A stretch of 64,000 bases of DNA. Source: Pseudomonas faucium (lineage in GTDB: Bacteria > Pseudomonadota > Gammaproteobacteria > Pseudomonadales > Pseudomonadaceae). Of this stretch, positions 9,310-19,258 are shown piece after piece. The translations under genes were made by a program, and so were the position numbers. The notes beneath the pieces were generated by a model. That model did not search any database, was not told where the DNA came from, and saw only the letters and a list, made by a program, of their open reading frames with translations. Positions within the stretch are counted from its first letter, which is position 1; every line of letters begins with the position of its first letter. The DNA lies in contig NZ_BQIP01000004.1 in NCBI RefSeq assembly GCF_021602585.1, positions 1 to 64,000 on the forward strand. The letters run 5' to 3'.

Positions 9310-11237
9310 GCAAACGCCTGAGCTGGGACATCCACACCCGCACTCAGATCATCAGCCTGGGCCCTGCGCTGCTGCTGACCCTGCTGCTGATCAGCTTCTT
9401 TACCTTCGTGCGCATCCAGGACCTGCGCCAGGAGCTCAACCACACCGGCCAGCTGATCGCCAACCAGCTCGCGCCGGCCTCCGAATACGGGGTGATCTCC
9501 GGCAACAACGAAGTGCTCGAAGGGTTGATGCGCGCCACCTTGAGCATCCCCCACGTGCGCTTTCTCGAGGTCCAGGACAGCCGCAACCATATCCTGGTGT
9601 ACGTCGAGCAGTCCGACGAGAGCAGCAACCGGGCGCAGCGGGTCGAAGTGTTCCAGGCGCCGATCCGCCTGCAGCAGATTCGCCTGGACAACGACTTCCT
9701 CCAGGAAGGCAAAGCCTCGCCGCCGTCGATCGGCGACGATTATCTAGGGCGGGTGATCGTCGGCATGTCGGATGACGCCTTCAGCCAGCGCCAGCAGGAA
9801 ATCGTCATCAAGGCCGGCATCCTGGCGCTGTTCGCATTGCTCTTCACCTTCTTGCTCGCGCGCCGCCTGGCGCTGAGCCTGGCCAAGCCGATCAGCGACA
9901 TGGGCCATGCGGTCAAGGCCATCCAGCAAGGCGAATACGACGCACCGCTGCCGGAGGTCGATGACAGTGAACTGGGCCATCTGGCGCGCCATATCAACAA
10001 CCTGGCCAGCGCCCTGGAGCAGGCCAGCGTCGAGCAGAAGCAGGCGATTGCGCAGTTGATCCAGGCCCGTGAGGAGGCCGAGCAGGCCAACGGCGCCAAG
10101 TCGGAATTCCTGGCAATGATGAGCCACGAGTTGCGCACCCCCATGAATGGCGTGCTGGGCATGCTGCAGCTGCTGGAAACCACCCAGTTGACCAGCGAGC
10201 AGGCCGAATACACGGCCGTGGCCAGCGAATCCACCGGGCACCTGCTGAAGGTGATCAACGACATCCTCGACTTCTCGCGGATCGAGCGCACTACCCTGGA
10301 GCTTGAGCGCATCGACTTCAACCTGGGCGAGCTGGTGGCCAGCAGCGTGCAGTCGTTCCAGCACAGCGCACAGCAGCGCGGGCTGGAGCTGCACCTGCAA
10401 CTGCCGGAGGGCGATGAGCAGGTCCAGGTGGTCGGCGACCCGACGCGCATTCGCCAGGTGCTCTTGAACCTGGTGGGCAACGCCTTGAAGTTCACCGAGC
10501 GCGGCCAGGTGCAGGTGCAGGCGCGCTGGCAGGTGCTCGACCGCCAACAACTGTGGTTCACCTGCAGCGTGCGCGACACGGGCATCGGCATCGACAGCGA
10601 GCGCCTGGAGATGATGTTCGTCGCCTTCCAGCAGGCCGACAGTTCGATTTCCCGCCGCTATGGCGGCACCGGGCTGGGCCTGTCGATCGCCCGCACCCTG
10701 GCCGAGCGCATGGGCGGCAAGCTGCGTGGCGAAAGCCGCGAGGGCCTGGGCTCGACCTTCACCCTGGAAATGCCCCTGGCCCTGGCCAGCCCCGCGCCTG
10801 CGGCGTTGCCGGGCAGCACCCTGGAGCCGGCGCCGATGGCCGCAGGCGAGCGCATCCTGCTGGTGGAGGACAATCCGGTCAATCAAAGCGTCATCGAGGC
10901 CATGTTGCGCAGCCTGGGCCTGGAGGTGAGCGTGGCCCACGACGGCCTCCAGGCCGTCGAGCAGGTCAGCCAGCAACGTTTTTCCGCGGTGCTGATGGAT
11001 TGCCGCCTGCCCCAGCTGGACGGCTACGAGGCCACCCGGCGCATCCGCCTGCTGCCTGGCACCGCGCAGCTGCCGATCATCGCCCTGACCGCCAACGCGC
11101 TACAGGGCGATCGCGAACGCTGCATGGCCGCCGGCATGAACGATTACCTGAGCAAACCGTTCCGCCGCACCGACCTGCAAAGGATATTGCAACGCTGGTT
11201 ACCCGGCCGGACAGCCGCGACTGGCGATAAATGCTAA
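9306..11237 (+). CDS. hybrid sensor histidine kinase / response regulator
   Basis: The 643-residue protein has a membrane helix near residues 17-36, a periplasmic CHASE8-like domain including [15 protein letters not shown], a second helix near 161-180, a HAMP region, a HisKA box [15 protein letters not shown] with His274, an HATPase domain ([27 protein letters not shown]) and a receiver with [10 protein letters not shown] where Asp565 is the phosphate acceptor. There is no Hpt domain, so a separate phosphotransfer protein must be needed. Its place directly before fabA matches PA1611 of P. aeruginosa, a kinase reported to bind RetS; orthology is inferred from gene order. Confidence 0.92.
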   Translation: MSKRLSWDIHTRTQIISLGPALLLTLLLISFFTFVRIQDLRQELNHTGQLIANQLAPASEYGVISGNNEVLEGLMRATLSIPHVRFLEVQDSRNHILVYVEQSDESSNRAQRVEVFQAPIRLQQIRLDNDFLQEGKASPPSIGDDYLGRVIVGMSDDAFSQRQQEIVIKAGILALFALLFTFLLARRLALSLAKPISDMGHAVKAIQQGEYDAPLPEVDDSELGHLARHINNLASALEQASVEQKQAIAQLIQAREEAEQANGAKSEFLAMMSHELRTPMNGVLGMLQLLETTQLTSEQAEYTAVASESTGHLLKVINDILDFSRIERTTLELERIDFNLGELVASSVQSFQHSAQQRGLELHLQLPEGDEQVQVVGDPTRIRQVLLNLVGNALKFTERGQVQVQARWQVLDRQQLWFTCSVRDTGIGIDSERLEMMFVAFQQADSSISRRYGGTGLGLSIARTLAERMGGKLRGESREGLGSTFTLEMPLALASPAPAALPGSTLEPAPMAAGERILLVEDNPVNQSVIEAMLRSLGLEVSVAHDGLQAVEQVSQQRFSAVLMDCRLPQLDGYEATRRIRLLPGTAQLPIIALTANALQGDRERCMAAGMNDYLSKPFRRTDLQRILQRWLPGRTAATGDKC

Positions 11238-11298
11238 AGTGCGGCAGTCTTAAGGACTGGACAGGACCTTCGCCGGCCCTGAAAATAGACGTTTCAGT

Positions 11299-11421
11299 GC
11301 ACACCTGTACTTCTTTCGCCAGGTGCGCTGTGACTTTCACCACAACGCAATAGTCTACCTGTAGGCTGCCGCCCGGAGAGATGCCGGGTTGGCCGGGAAG
11401 ATTCATCCCCTGCCACAGGGG
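11299..11421 (+). promoter_or_regulatory. fabA leader with several inverted repeats
   Basis: The 201-bp gap before fabA holds an imperfect inverted repeat with arms at 11299-11307 and 11320-11328 (CACCTG/CAGGTG core). A second lies at 11372-11388 (CCCGG/CCGGG). A third, tight hairpin lies at 11407-11421 (CCCCTG, CCA loop, CAGGGG) ending 17 bases before the fabA ATG. These could be regulator sites or leader RNA structure. No specific regulator can be assigned by eye. Confidence 0.35.
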
Positions 11422-11438
11422 GTTATTGAGGAGCTCGC

Positions 11439-11954
11439 ATGACCAAACAACACGCCTTTACTCGGGAAGACCTGCTGCGCTGCAGTCGCGGTGAGCTGTT
11501 CGGCCCAGGTAATGCGCAACTGCCCGCGCCGAACATGCTGATGGTCGATCGCATCACCCATATCAGCGAAGAAGGCGGCAAGTACGGCAAAGGTGAATTG
11601 GTCGCCGAGCTGGATATCACCCCGGACCTGTGGTTCTTCGCCTGCCACTTCGAAGGCGACCCGGTAATGCCAGGCTGCCTGGGCCTCGATGCCATGTGGC
11701 AGCTGGTCGGCTTCTTCCTCGGCTGGCAGGGCCTGCCAGGCCGCGGCCGTGCGCTGGGTTCGGGCGAAGTGAAGTTCTTTGGCCAGGTATTGCCTACCGC
11801 CAAGACCGTCACCTACAACATTCACATCAAGCGCGTCCTGAAGGGCAAGCTGAACATGGCCATCGCCGATGGCTCGGTCAGCGTTGACGGCCGCGAGATC
11901 TACACTGCCGAAGGCCTGCGGGTCGGCGTGTTCACCTCCACTGACAATTTCTAA
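11439..11954 (+). CDS. fabA: 3-hydroxydecanoyl-ACP dehydratase/isomerase
   Basis: FabA dehydrates 3-hydroxydecanoyl-ACP and isomerises trans-2- to cis-3-decenoyl-ACP, the branch point to unsaturated fatty acids in the cytosol. At 171 residues it has the expected length. The catalytic histidine lies in [16 protein letters not shown] and the aspartate a few residues on in LGLDAMWQL. The start has a strong GAGGAG site. It is followed after 11 bp by fabB, forming the classical fabAB operon of pseudomonads. Confidence 0.98.
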   Translation: MTKQHAFTREDLLRCSRGELFGPGNAQLPAPNMLMVDRITHISEEGGKYGKGELVAELDITPDLWFFACHFEGDPVMPGCLGLDAMWQLVGFFLGWQGLPGRGRALGSGEVKFFGQVLPTAKTVTYNIHIKRVLKGKLNMAIADGSVSVDGREIYTAEGLRVGVFTSTDNF

Positions 11955-11965
11955 GGGTTATTCGC

Positions 11966-13186
11966 ATGCGCCGCGTCGTTATCACTGGTCTGGGCATCGT
12001 TTCGTGCCTGGGCAATGACAAAGCTACCGTCACCGAAAACCTGCGCAACAGCCGTCCGGGTATCCGTTACAACCCGGAATACAAGGAACAGGGGCTGCGT
12101 AGCCAGGTTTCCGGCTCCATCGACCTCAACCTCGAAGAACTGATCGACCGCAAGGTCTACCGCTTCGTCGGCCACGCCGCGGCCTACGCCTACCTGGCGA
12201 TGCAGGACGCGATCAAGGACTCGGGCCTGACCGAAGAGCAGGTTTCCAACCCGCGTACCGGCCTGGTGGCTGGCTCCGGCGGCGCCTCGACCCTGAACCA
12301 GATGGAAGCGCTGGACACCCTGCGCGAGAAAGGCGTCAAGCGCGTCGGCCCGTACCGCGTCACCCGCACCATGGGCAGCACTGTGTCGGCGTGCCTGGCC
12401 ACGCCGTTCAAGATCAAGGGCATCAACTACTCGATCTCCTCGGCCTGCGCCACTTCCGCGCACTGCATCGGCACCGCCCTGGAGCAGATCCAGTGGGGCA
12501 AGCAGGACATCGTCTTCGCCGGTGGCGGTGAAGAAGAGCACTGGAGCCAGTCGTTCCTGTTCGATGCCATGGGCGCCCTGTCGACCAAGCGCAACGAAAC
12601 CCCGGAACTGGCCTCGCGCGCCTACGACGCCGACCGTGATGGCTTCGTCATCGCTGGCGGTGGCGGCATGGTGGTGGTCGAGGAGCTGGAACATGCCCTG
12701 GCCCGCGGCGCCAAGATCTACGCCGAAATCGTCGGCTACGGCGCGACCTCCGACGGCTACGACATGGTCGCCCCAAGCGGCGAAGGCGCCATCCGCTGCA
12801 TGCAGCAGGCGCTGTCCACCGTCGACACCCCGATCGACTACCTGAACACCCACGGCACCTCGACCCCGGTCGGTGACGTTGCCGAAATGAAGGGCGTGCG
12901 CGCCGTGTTCGGCGACAAGGCACCGAAGATCAGCTCGACCAAGAGCCTGTCCGGCCACTCGCTGGGCGCCGCTGGTGTGCACGAGGCGATCTACTGCCTG
13001 CTGATGATGGAAAACAACTTCATCGCCGGCTCCGCCAACATCGACGAGCTGGACCCGGAGGTCGCCGACCTGCCGATCCTGCGCAAGACCGAAGAAAACG
13101 CCAAGATCGATACGGTCATGAGCAACAGCTTCGGCTTCGGCGGCACCAACGCCACCCTGGTGCTCAAGCGCTGGGAAGGCAAGTAA
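11966..13186 (+). CDS. fabB: beta-ketoacyl-ACP synthase I
   Basis: FabB extends acyl-ACP chains and is needed to elongate the cis-3-decenoyl-ACP produced by FabA. The 406-residue sequence shows the nucleophile in [12 protein letters not shown], the first active-site histidine in [11 protein letters not shown] and the second in [15 protein letters not shown], so the Cys-His-His triad is complete. The C-terminal [15 protein letters not shown] is typical. It is the second gene of the fabAB operon and is followed by a strong terminator. Confidence 0.98.
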   Translation: MRRVVITGLGIVSCLGNDKATVTENLRNSRPGIRYNPEYKEQGLRSQVSGSIDLNLEELIDRKVYRFVGHAAAYAYLAMQDAIKDSGLTEEQVSNPRTGLVAGSGGASTLNQMEALDTLREKGVKRVGPYRVTRTMGSTVSACLATPFKIKGINYSISSACATSAHCIGTALEQIQWGKQDIVFAGGGEEEHWSQSFLFDAMGALSTKRNETPELASRAYDADRDGFVIAGGGGMVVVEELEHALARGAKIYAEIVGYGATSDGYDMVAPSGEGAIRCMQQALSTVDTPIDYLNTHGTSTPVGDVAEMKGVRAVFGDKAPKISSTKSLSGHSLGAAGVHEAIYCLLMMENNFIAGSANIDELDPEVADLPILRKTEENAKIDTVMSNSFGFGGTNATLVLKRWEGK

Positions 13187-13205
13187 GGCCCTGGCGCTGT
13201 AAATG

Positions 13206-13239
13206 AAAACGCCCCGACTGGTTCGGGGCGTTTTCTTTT
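13206..13239 (+). terminator. rho-independent terminator of fabAB
   Basis: A stem with arms AAAACGCCCCGA and TCGGGGCGTTTT, separated by a short loop, is followed by a T-rich tail 20 bp after the fabB stop codon. Confidence 0.92.
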
Positions 13240-13269
13240 GTGCTTGCGCCTTGAGCACAGCGCGGTACA

Positions 13270-13300
13270 GGTGGGAGCTGGCTTGCCAGCGATGAGGCCA
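13270..13300 (+). repeat. single REP element
   Basis: One REP copy (GTGGGAGCTGGCTTGCCAGC then GATGAGGCC) lies between the convergent fabB and amidohydrolase genes. The core carries compensating changes on both sides of the palindrome (GCTGGC/GCCAGC), so the hairpin is kept. Confidence 0.8.
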
Positions 13301-13313
13301 GCAAAGGCAACAT

Positions 13314-14318
13314 CTAACGCTGCCTGGGCAAGACAGCCAGAAAATTATCCCGCGCTACCTTGTTCGCCACCGCCTCGGGCAAGGCATCGAGAAACGGCTC
13401 GAAGCCGTGCATCTGCTCGCCCAGGCTGCCAAACCTGCCCACCACATCCGAGCCCAGCATGAACCGCTCGGGGTACTTCGCCACCAGATCGACCCACGCC
13501 TTGCGCGGCACGCCCTGCTCGTCCAGCAGATAAGGCGCCAGCACACTCCACGACAAGTCGACATACAAATTCGGGTAATCCTCCAGCAGGCGCGTCAACA
13601 CCGGCAGCAAAAAGTCCATGTGCGTCTGGTGCCGATGAATCTCCACGCTGCTGCCCGCATGCGCCCAGATGAACCGGGTGTGCGGGTGATTGCGCAGCGG
13701 CTCTTCGATCTCGGCCAGGTACAGCGGGTTGCGCTCGCGCTTGGAGGTGATGTTGGAATGCACCAGCACCGGCATGTCGCGCTCGGCAGCCAGGTGATAG
13801 ATGCGCGTCATCGCCTCGTTGTTGGCCCGGGGGGTATCGCCGCTGGTCAGTGCGGTGAGGTCGTCGTGGCGGGTGAAGACTTCGCCGATGCCCTGCCACA
13901 GGCCGGGGTGCAGATCGAGCATGCGCTCGATATGGCTGACCGCGTTCTTGTCCACCGGGTTGAAGCCGCTGAGAAACGGGTGAAAGCGTTTGCGCTGCTC
14001 AGCCGGCAGCTTCTGCAGGGCTGCCGCCACATAGGTGTCGGTGGCGCTGTACCAGTAGGCATCGGCGTCGTCGCCGGCGTAATAGCGCGGGCGCTTGGGT
14101 TCATCCTCGTGCCACTTCTTGGCCACCGGGATGCCCGAGATCATCGAATGCTCGACACCCGCCTCATCCATGGCCTTGAGCAGCGCAGGCATGCCTTCGC
14201 TTTCCTGGAAAAAGTCGACGTAGTGCAGGTGGGCGTCACTGTAGCGGTACTCACGCGCCTGCGCCGCCTGGCACAGCCCTGCGAACAACAGCATGCCAGC
14301 CAGTGTTTTGGCGATCAT
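13314..14318 (-). CDS. exported amidohydrolase-family protein
   Basis: The 334-residue protein starts at 14318 with a signal peptide (MIAKTLAGMLLFAGLCQAAQA). The mature part has metal-site signatures of an amidohydrolase TIM barrel: YSDAHLHYVDFF (H-x-H), VLVHSN, IWAHAGSS and MLGSDVVGRFG. It is probably periplasmic and resembles amidohydrolase_2 hydrolases or decarboxylases, with no known substrate. The long in-frame extension to 14453 overlaps the promoter region of the divergent pirin gene and lacks a signal peptide at its front, so it was rejected. Confidence 0.8.
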   Translation of the reverse strand: MIAKTLAGMLLFAGLCQAAQAREYRYSDAHLHYVDFFQESEGMPALLKAMDEAGVEHSMISGIPVAKKWHEDEPKRPRYYAGDDADAYWYSATDTYVAAALQKLPAEQRKRFHPFLSGFNPVDKNAVSHIERMLDLHPGLWQGIGEVFTRHDDLTALTSGDTPRANNEAMTRIYHLAAERDMPVLVHSNITSKRERNPLYLAEIEEPLRNHPHTRFIWAHAGSSVEIHRHQTHMDFLLPVLTRLLEDYPNLYVDLSWSVLAPYLLDEQGVPRKAWVDLVAKYPERFMLGSDVVGRFGSLGEQMHGFEPFLDALPEAVANKVARDNFLAVLPRQR

Positions 14319-14433
14319 GGGCAGCTTCCTTTGGCCAATACAGCAGCATAGACCCGCCACCGCGCACCACGGTTCAGCTGCGCCCGGCAAACCGCTATGC
14401 TTGGGGGCAAATGCCGCCCGCCTGGAGCCCACC

Positions 14434-15297
14434 ATGAGCCGCCCCCTGGTCATCCGCCCACGTGCCGAATCGGTGGAGGGCCAACCGATCCTGCGCCCGC
14501 TGCCCTCGGCCCAGTGCCGCAGCGTCGGCCCGTTCGTGTTCTTCGACCATATGCTCGAGACCGATTACGCGCCCGGGCACGGCATGGATATCCGCCAGCA
14601 CCCGCATATCGGGCTATCGACCCTGACCTACCTGTTCGAAGGGGCCATCGTGCACAAGGACAGCCTCGGCTCGGAGCAACGTGTGCTGCCCGGCGATGTG
14701 AGCTGGATGACCGCAGGCAGCGGCGTGGCCCACGTCGAGCGCACGCCTGCCGACGCCCTGGCCCACGGTTCGCGCCTGCATGGGCTGCAGGTATGGCTGG
14801 CCTCGCCACGCGAGCTCGAACAGGGCACGCCGAGCTACAGCCATCACCCGGCAGCGAGCCTGCCGGTCAGCGATAGCCTGGGGGTGCGCATCCGCATGAT
14901 CGCCGGCAGCGGGTTCTGCCTGGAATCGCCGGTGCCGGTGCTCTCCCCTACCCTGTACGCGCACGTGCACATGCAACCGGCGACCACCTTGCTGGTGCCT
15001 GCCGAACACGCGCAGCGTGCGCTGTATGTGCTCGATGGTGAGCTGATGCTTGATGACGAGGAAGTCGAGGCGTGCAGCCTGGTGGTGCTGCCAGAGGGTG
15101 AAGAAGTGGCCTTGTACGCCGAGGGCGAGTGCCAGCTGGTGCTGATCGGCGGCGCAGCGCTGGATGGGCCGCGGCGGATGAACTGGAACTTCGTGGCCAG
15201 TGACCCGGAGTTGATCGAGCGGGCCAGGGTGAAGTGGGCTGCGGGGGATTGGCCGGTGGTGCCTGGGGAGACTTCGCGGATCGAGTTGCCTCGCTAG
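14434..15297 (+). CDS. pirin family protein
   Basis: The product is 287 residues from the ATG at 14434 (MSRPLVIRP), preceded by CCTGGAG. It has the double cupin fold of pirins: the N-terminal cupin shows DIRQHPHIGLSTLTYLFEG and DVSWMTAGSGVAHVE with the metal-binding histidines, and the C-terminal cupin lies after residue 175. Bacterial pirins are iron-binding cytosolic proteins, and some are quercetinases. The role here cannot be narrowed. It is divergent from the amidohydrolase gene and convergent with the dienelactone hydrolase gene. Confidence 0.92.
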   Translation: MSRPLVIRPRAESVEGQPILRPLPSAQCRSVGPFVFFDHMLETDYAPGHGMDIRQHPHIGLSTLTYLFEGAIVHKDSLGSEQRVLPGDVSWMTAGSGVAHVERTPADALAHGSRLHGLQVWLASPRELEQGTPSYSHHPAASLPVSDSLGVRIRMIAGSGFCLESPVPVLSPTLYAHVHMQPATTLLVPAEHAQRALYVLDGELMLDDEEVEACSLVVLPEGEEVALYAEGECQLVLIGGAALDGPRRMNWNFVASDPELIERARVKWAAGDWPVVPGETSRIELPR

Positions 15298-15314
15298 GTC
15301 AGGGCCGCTTTGCG

Positions 15315-15385
15315 GCCCATCGCCGGCAAGCCGGCTCCCACATCAGGGGCAACACTTTATCTGTGGGAGCGGGCCTGGCTGCGCC
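15315..15385. repeat. REP element with a second diverged copy
   Basis: A REP core (CATCGCCGGCAAGCCGGCTC then CCACA) lies at 15318-15343. A more diverged opposite-facing copy (GTGGGAGCGGGCCTGGCTGCG) begins at 15362. The pair sits between the convergent pirin and dienelactone hydrolase genes. Confidence 0.75.
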
Positions 15386-15386
15386 G

Positions 15387-16112
15387 TCAGCGCTGGAACA
15401 CTTCGGCCAGCAGGTTGTGCATCGAGCGGAACGCGCGCTCCGAGGTGCGGCGGTCGTATTGCATCTTGCCCGGCACGTTGGCGTTGGGGTCGGTGAACGA
15501 ATGCACCGCGCCGCCGTAGCTGAGCAACTGCCAATCCACCTTGGCCGCGTTCATCTCCTCCTCGAACGCCGGCAGCTGCTCCTTCGGCACCAGCGGGTCG
15601 GCGGCGCCATGCAGCACCAGCACCGAGCCCTTGATGCGCTTGGCGTCTTCCGGGTTCGGGGTATCCAGCGTGCCATGGAACGACACCGCAGCCCTCAGGT
15701 CGGCGCCGGTACGGGCCAGCTCCAGGGCGCAGCAACCGCCGAAGCAGAAGCCGAACGTGGCAACCTTGCCCGGCTCCAGCAGCGCCTTGGACTGCGCCAG
15801 CAACTGCGACAACGCCTCGTTCATGCGCTTGCGCAGCTCGGCCCGGTCATTTTTCAGCGGCATCATCGCCGCACCGGCCTCATCTGCATTGGACGGGCGC
15901 ACCGATTGCCCATACAGGTCGGCGATCAGCACCACGTAACCCTTTTCGGCCACTTCCTTGGCAATGCGCTCGGCGCCTTCGCCAATACCCATCCAGTTCG
16001 GCGCCATCACCAGGCCGGGCTTTGGCAGCGCGCCTGGCTCGTAGACCAGGCGGCTTTCATAGGTCTTGCCAGACAGGTGATAGACCAACGATTCGACGAT
16101 TACCTTGCTCAT
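15387..16112 (-). CDS. dienelactone hydrolase family protein
   Basis: This 241-residue alpha/beta hydrolase starts at the ATG at 16112 with AAGGAG upstream. The nucleophile elbow is GFCFGGCCAL, with cysteine in place of serine as in dienelactone hydrolases. The acid lies in HGAADPLVP and the histidine in GGAVHSFTDP. Family enzymes open cyclic dienelactones or similar esters in the cytosol. No chlorocatechol pathway genes lie nearby, so a general housekeeping role is more likely. It lies upstream of the htpG terminator with no operon partner. Confidence 0.88.
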   Translation of the reverse strand: MSKVIVESLVYHLSGKTYESRLVYEPGALPKPGLVMAPNWMGIGEGAERIAKEVAEKGYVVLIADLYGQSVRPSNADEAGAAMMPLKNDRAELRKRMNEALSQLLAQSKALLEPGKVATFGFCFGGCCALELARTGADLRAAVSFHGTLDTPNPEDAKRIKGSVLVLHGAADPLVPKEQLPAFEEEMNAAKVDWQLLSYGGAVHSFTDPNANVPGKMQYDRRTSERAFRSMHNLLAEVFQR

Positions 16113-16134
16113 CAAGCACTCCTTAGCTCACCAT

Positions 16135-16160
16135 GAAAAAAGCCCGCCGAAGCGGGCTTT
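16135..16160 (-). terminator. rho-independent terminator of htpG
   Basis: Read on the minus strand, AAAGCCCGC and GCGGGCTTT pair around a TTCG tetraloop and are followed by a run of T residues, 13 bp past the htpG stop codon. Confidence 0.92.
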
Positions 16161-16173
16161 CCTGTGCATCAAC

Positions 16174-18078
16174 TCAAGCAGACAGCTCGACCAGCAGCTT
16201 GTTCAGGCGACGAACGTAGGCCGCCGGGTCCTTCAGGCTGTCGCCGGCCGCCAGGGCCGCCTGGTCGAAGAGAATGTGCGAAAGCTCGGCGAAGCGGTCT
16301 TCGCTCTGCTCGTTGTCGAGCTTCTCGATCAGCGGGTGGCTTGGGTTGAATTCGAAGATCGGCTTCGAATCCGGCACCTTCTGCCCGCTGGCTTCGAGAA
16401 TCTGGCGCATCTGCAGGCCCAGGTCCTGTTCGCCGATGGCGAGGATCGCCGGCGAATCGGTCAGGCGGTGGGAAACGCGCACTTCGGCAACGCTGTCACC
16501 CAGGGCGCCTTTGAGGCGCTCGACCAGGCCTTCTTTTTCCTTGGCGACTTCTTCCTGGGCCTTCTTGTCTTCCTCGGAGTCCAGCTTGCCCAGGTCCAGG
16601 TCGCCACGGGCAACGTCGACGAAGGCCTTGCCATCGAACTCGTTGAGGTAGCTCATCAGCCACTCGTCGATGCGGTCGGTCAGCAGCAGCACTTCGATGC
16701 CTTTCTTGCGGAAGACTTCCAGGTGCGGGCTGTTCTTGACCTGCGCGTAGGTTTCGCCGGTGAGGTAGTAGATCTTGTCCTGCCCTTCCTTGGCGCGCGC
16801 CAGGTAGTCGGCCAGGGCAACACTCTGCTCGCCGCTGTCATCGTGGGTGGAGGCGAAGCGCAGCAGGCCGGCGATCTTCTCCTTGTTGGCGAAGTCCTCG
16901 GCCGGGCCTTCTTTAAGTACCTGGCCAAAGTTCTTCCAGAAGCCCTTGTATTGCTCAGGCTCGTTCTTCGCCAGTTTCTCCAGCATGTCCAGCACGCGTT
17001 TGGTCAGCGCGGTCTTCATCGAGTCGATGATCGGGTCTTTCTGCAGGATCTCGCGCGAGACGTTCAGCGACAGGTCGTTGGAGTCGACCACACCCTTGAT
17101 GAAGCGCAGGTACAGCGGCAGGAACGATTCGGCCTGGTCCATGATGAACACGCGCTGCACGTACAGCTTCAGGCCGCGAGGCGCTTCGCGCTGGTACAGG
17201 TCGAACGGCGCACGGGCCGGCACGTACAGCAGCGAGCTGTACTCGAGCTTGCCTTCGACCTTGTTGTGGCTCCAGGCGAGCGGGTTCTCGAAGTCATGGC
17301 CGATGTGCTTGTAGAACTCCTGGTATTCCTCGTCCTTGATCTCGGTACGCGAACGGGTCCACAGGGCGCTGGCGCGGTTGACGGTTTCCCATTCCTCGGC
17401 CGGCTGCTCTTCGCCTTCGGCGGCTGCCTGCTCCTTGGGCAACTGGATCGGCAGGGCAATGTGGTCGGAATACTTCTTGACCACGTTGCGCAGGCGCCAG
17501 CCATCGGCGAATTCCTGCTCGTCCTTCTTCAGGTGCAGGACGATGCGGGTGCCGCGCTCAGGCTTGTCAACGGTGGCAACTTCGAACTCGCCCTCGCCCT
17601 TGGACGACCAGTGCACGCCTTCGGCGGCGGGTTGGCCGGCGCGGCGGCTGTAGACGTCGACCTTGTCGGCAACGATGAAGGCCGAGTAGAAGCCCACGCC
17701 GAACTGGCCGATCAGGTGCGAATCCTTCTTCTGGTCACCGGTGAGGTTCTTCATGAAGTCGGCGGTGCCGGACTTGGCGATGGTGCCCAGGTGCGCGATG
17801 ACGTCTTCACGGCTCATGCCGATGCCGTTGTCCTCGAGGGTCACGGTGCCGGCGTCCTTGTCGAAGCTCAGGCGGATCTTCAGATCGGCGTCGCCTTCGA
17901 ACAGCTCCGGCTTGGCCAGGGCTTCGAAACGCAGCTTGTCGGCGGCGTCGGAGGCGTTGGAGATCAGCTCGCGCAGGAAGATCTCCTTGTTCGAGTACAG
18001 CGAATGAATCATGAGGTGCAGCAGTTGCTTCACCTCGGTCTGGAAGCCCAGGGTTTCTTTTTGTGTTTCCACACTCAT
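16174..18078 (-). CDS. htpG: molecular chaperone HtpG (Hsp90)
   Basis: HtpG is the bacterial Hsp90, a dimeric cytosolic ATP-dependent chaperone. The 634-residue protein starts at 18078 ([16 protein letters not shown]). The GHKL ATP-binding motifs are clear: [30 protein letters not shown] and [17 protein letters not shown]. The middle and C-terminal dimerisation domains are full length. An ATG three codons further upstream is possible but would give an unusual N-terminus. It is transcribed alone and ends in a strong terminator. Confidence 0.98.
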   Translation of the reverse strand: MSVETQKETLGFQTEVKQLLHLMIHSLYSNKEIFLRELISNASDAADKLRFEALAKPELFEGDADLKIRLSFDKDAGTVTLEDNGIGMSREDVIAHLGTIAKSGTADFMKNLTGDQKKDSHLIGQFGVGFYSAFIVADKVDVYSRRAGQPAAEGVHWSSKGEGEFEVATVDKPERGTRIVLHLKKDEQEFADGWRLRNVVKKYSDHIALPIQLPKEQAAAEGEEQPAEEWETVNRASALWTRSRTEIKDEEYQEFYKHIGHDFENPLAWSHNKVEGKLEYSSLLYVPARAPFDLYQREAPRGLKLYVQRVFIMDQAESFLPLYLRFIKGVVDSNDLSLNVSREILQKDPIIDSMKTALTKRVLDMLEKLAKNEPEQYKGFWKNFGQVLKEGPAEDFANKEKIAGLLRFASTHDDSGEQSVALADYLARAKEGQDKIYYLTGETYAQVKNSPHLEVFRKKGIEVLLLTDRIDEWLMSYLNEFDGKAFVDVARGDLDLGKLDSEEDKKAQEEVAKEKEGLVERLKGALGDSVAEVRVSHRLTDSPAILAIGEQDLGLQMRQILEASGQKVPDSKPIFEFNPSHPLIEKLDNEQSEDRFAELSHILFDQAALAAGDSLKDPAAYVRRLNKLLVELSA

Positions 18079-18148
18079 GGTCTTCAAAACTCCGATCTGA
18101 TGGCAGTTGGCGCCTGGCAGCCGATTCGGCCTGCGTTGACGGCGGATG

Positions 18149-18631
18149 TCATTCAGATGGGGGCTGACCCGATGATTTCAAGGGCTTTTCCGGTTCGATC
18201 TTGAAATGCGCGCGGGCCGTGGCGATCGGCGACTGCCGGTCAGCCTGCCAGGCGGTGATCGCCACGTTGGTCACCCGCCGGCCCTGGCGCCACAGCTGGC
18301 ACTGGGCGTAGGTGTCGCGGTAGTGGCCGGCGCGCAGATAGTCGATGGAGAAATCGATGATTTTCGGGATGCTGGCGCTCTCGCTGTAGATCAGCAGGTA
18401 CAGCGCTGCCGAAAGCTCCATGAAGCCTGCGATCACGCCGCCGTGGATGGCCGGCAGCAAGGGGTTGCCGATGTTGTCCTGGTTGGCCGGCAGGCAGAAC
18501 AGCAGATCGTCGCCCTGGCGCTGGCAGGTAATGCCGATCAGCGCGGCGTAGGGTATCAGGGCCAGCAATGGCTGGTAGTCGCCCACGGCGTGGGCCGCAT
18601 TGAGGCGTTGGCGGACGTCTTCGGGGATCAT
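18149..18631 (-). CDS. PaaI-type hotdog thioesterase
   Basis: This 160-residue protein has the hotdog-fold pattern of the PaaI / YigI type: [23 protein letters not shown], where H-G-G lies at the start of the long helix, then [20 protein letters not shown]. Such enzymes hydrolyse acyl-CoA esters. It overlaps the upstream paralogous thioesterase by four bases (ATGA), so the pair is coupled and the two may form a hetero-oligomer, which is inference. Substrate chain length is unknown. Confidence 0.85.
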   Translation of the reverse strand: MIPEDVRQRLNAAHAVGDYQPLLALIPYAALIGITCQRQGDDLLFCLPANQDNIGNPLLPAIHGGVIAGFMELSAALYLLIYSESASIPKIIDFSIDYLRAGHYRDTYAQCQLWRQGRRVTNVAITAWQADRQSPIATARAHFKIEPEKPLKSSGQPPSE

Positions 18632-19104
18632 GCGCCGCCCTCCTTCAGGCTGTTGCCGAAACGAATGCCGCCCTTGATGTCCTGGCCCAGGCGCATGAAG
18701 GTGCCGACCACCTGGCAGATCGGCTGGTTCGGGTCGTCATGGTAGGCGGCGCCGCGGGTGAAGATTACATCGCGGGTGACCCGGTAGCACTGCGCATGGC
18801 CGTAGATGGCCTTGCCCGGCTCGGCCGGGTGCATGTAGTCGATGCGCAGATCCAGGGTCGGGCACACCTCGAAGCGCGGCAGCACGCACAGCGTGGCCAT
18901 GCCGCAGGTGGTGTCCATCAGCGTGGTCAGCGCGCCGCCATGCACCGCACCGGTCTGCGGGTTGCCGACGATGGCGGGTGACCAGGGCATCATCAAGGTC
19001 ATGCCTTCGGCATCTGCCTGGGTCACGCGCATTTGCAATACTTGGCAATGTTTGAGTGCCGACAAGAATCGTTCGGCCATGGCCATCAAGCTGGAATCGC
19101 TCAT
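18628..19104 (-). CDS. PaaI-type hotdog thioesterase (upstream paralogue)
   Basis: The protein is 158 residues from the ATG at 19104 (MSDSSLMAMAERFL). It shows PAIVGNPQTGAVHGGALTTLMDTTCGMA, the hotdog helix with H-G-G and a downstream aspartate, and TLDLRIDYMHPAEPGK. It belongs to the same family as the gene that overlaps its 3' end. A longer in-frame reading to 19137 adds residues that do not fit the family. A cytosolic acyl-CoA thioesterase function is family knowledge only. Confidence 0.86.
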   Translation of the reverse strand: MSDSSLMAMAERFLSALKHCQVLQMRVTQADAEGMTLMMPWSPAIVGNPQTGAVHGGALTTLMDTTCGMATLCVLPRFEVCPTLDLRIDYMHPAEPGKAIYGHAQCYRVTRDVIFTRGAAYHDDPNQPICQVVGTFMRLGQDIKGGIRFGNSLKEGGA

Positions 19105-19258
19105 CGGTAGTTTCCCTGGCAACTGCCCGCTCGGCATAAAAGGGATAAAAAGTCTATATAGAACGCGGCGTTATATATCTGTAACCTCTGCGGAACTTAT
19201 TCCGGAGCAGTGAACTCGAAGGAACAAGTCACTTATCCCACCAAGGAGATACACCCCC

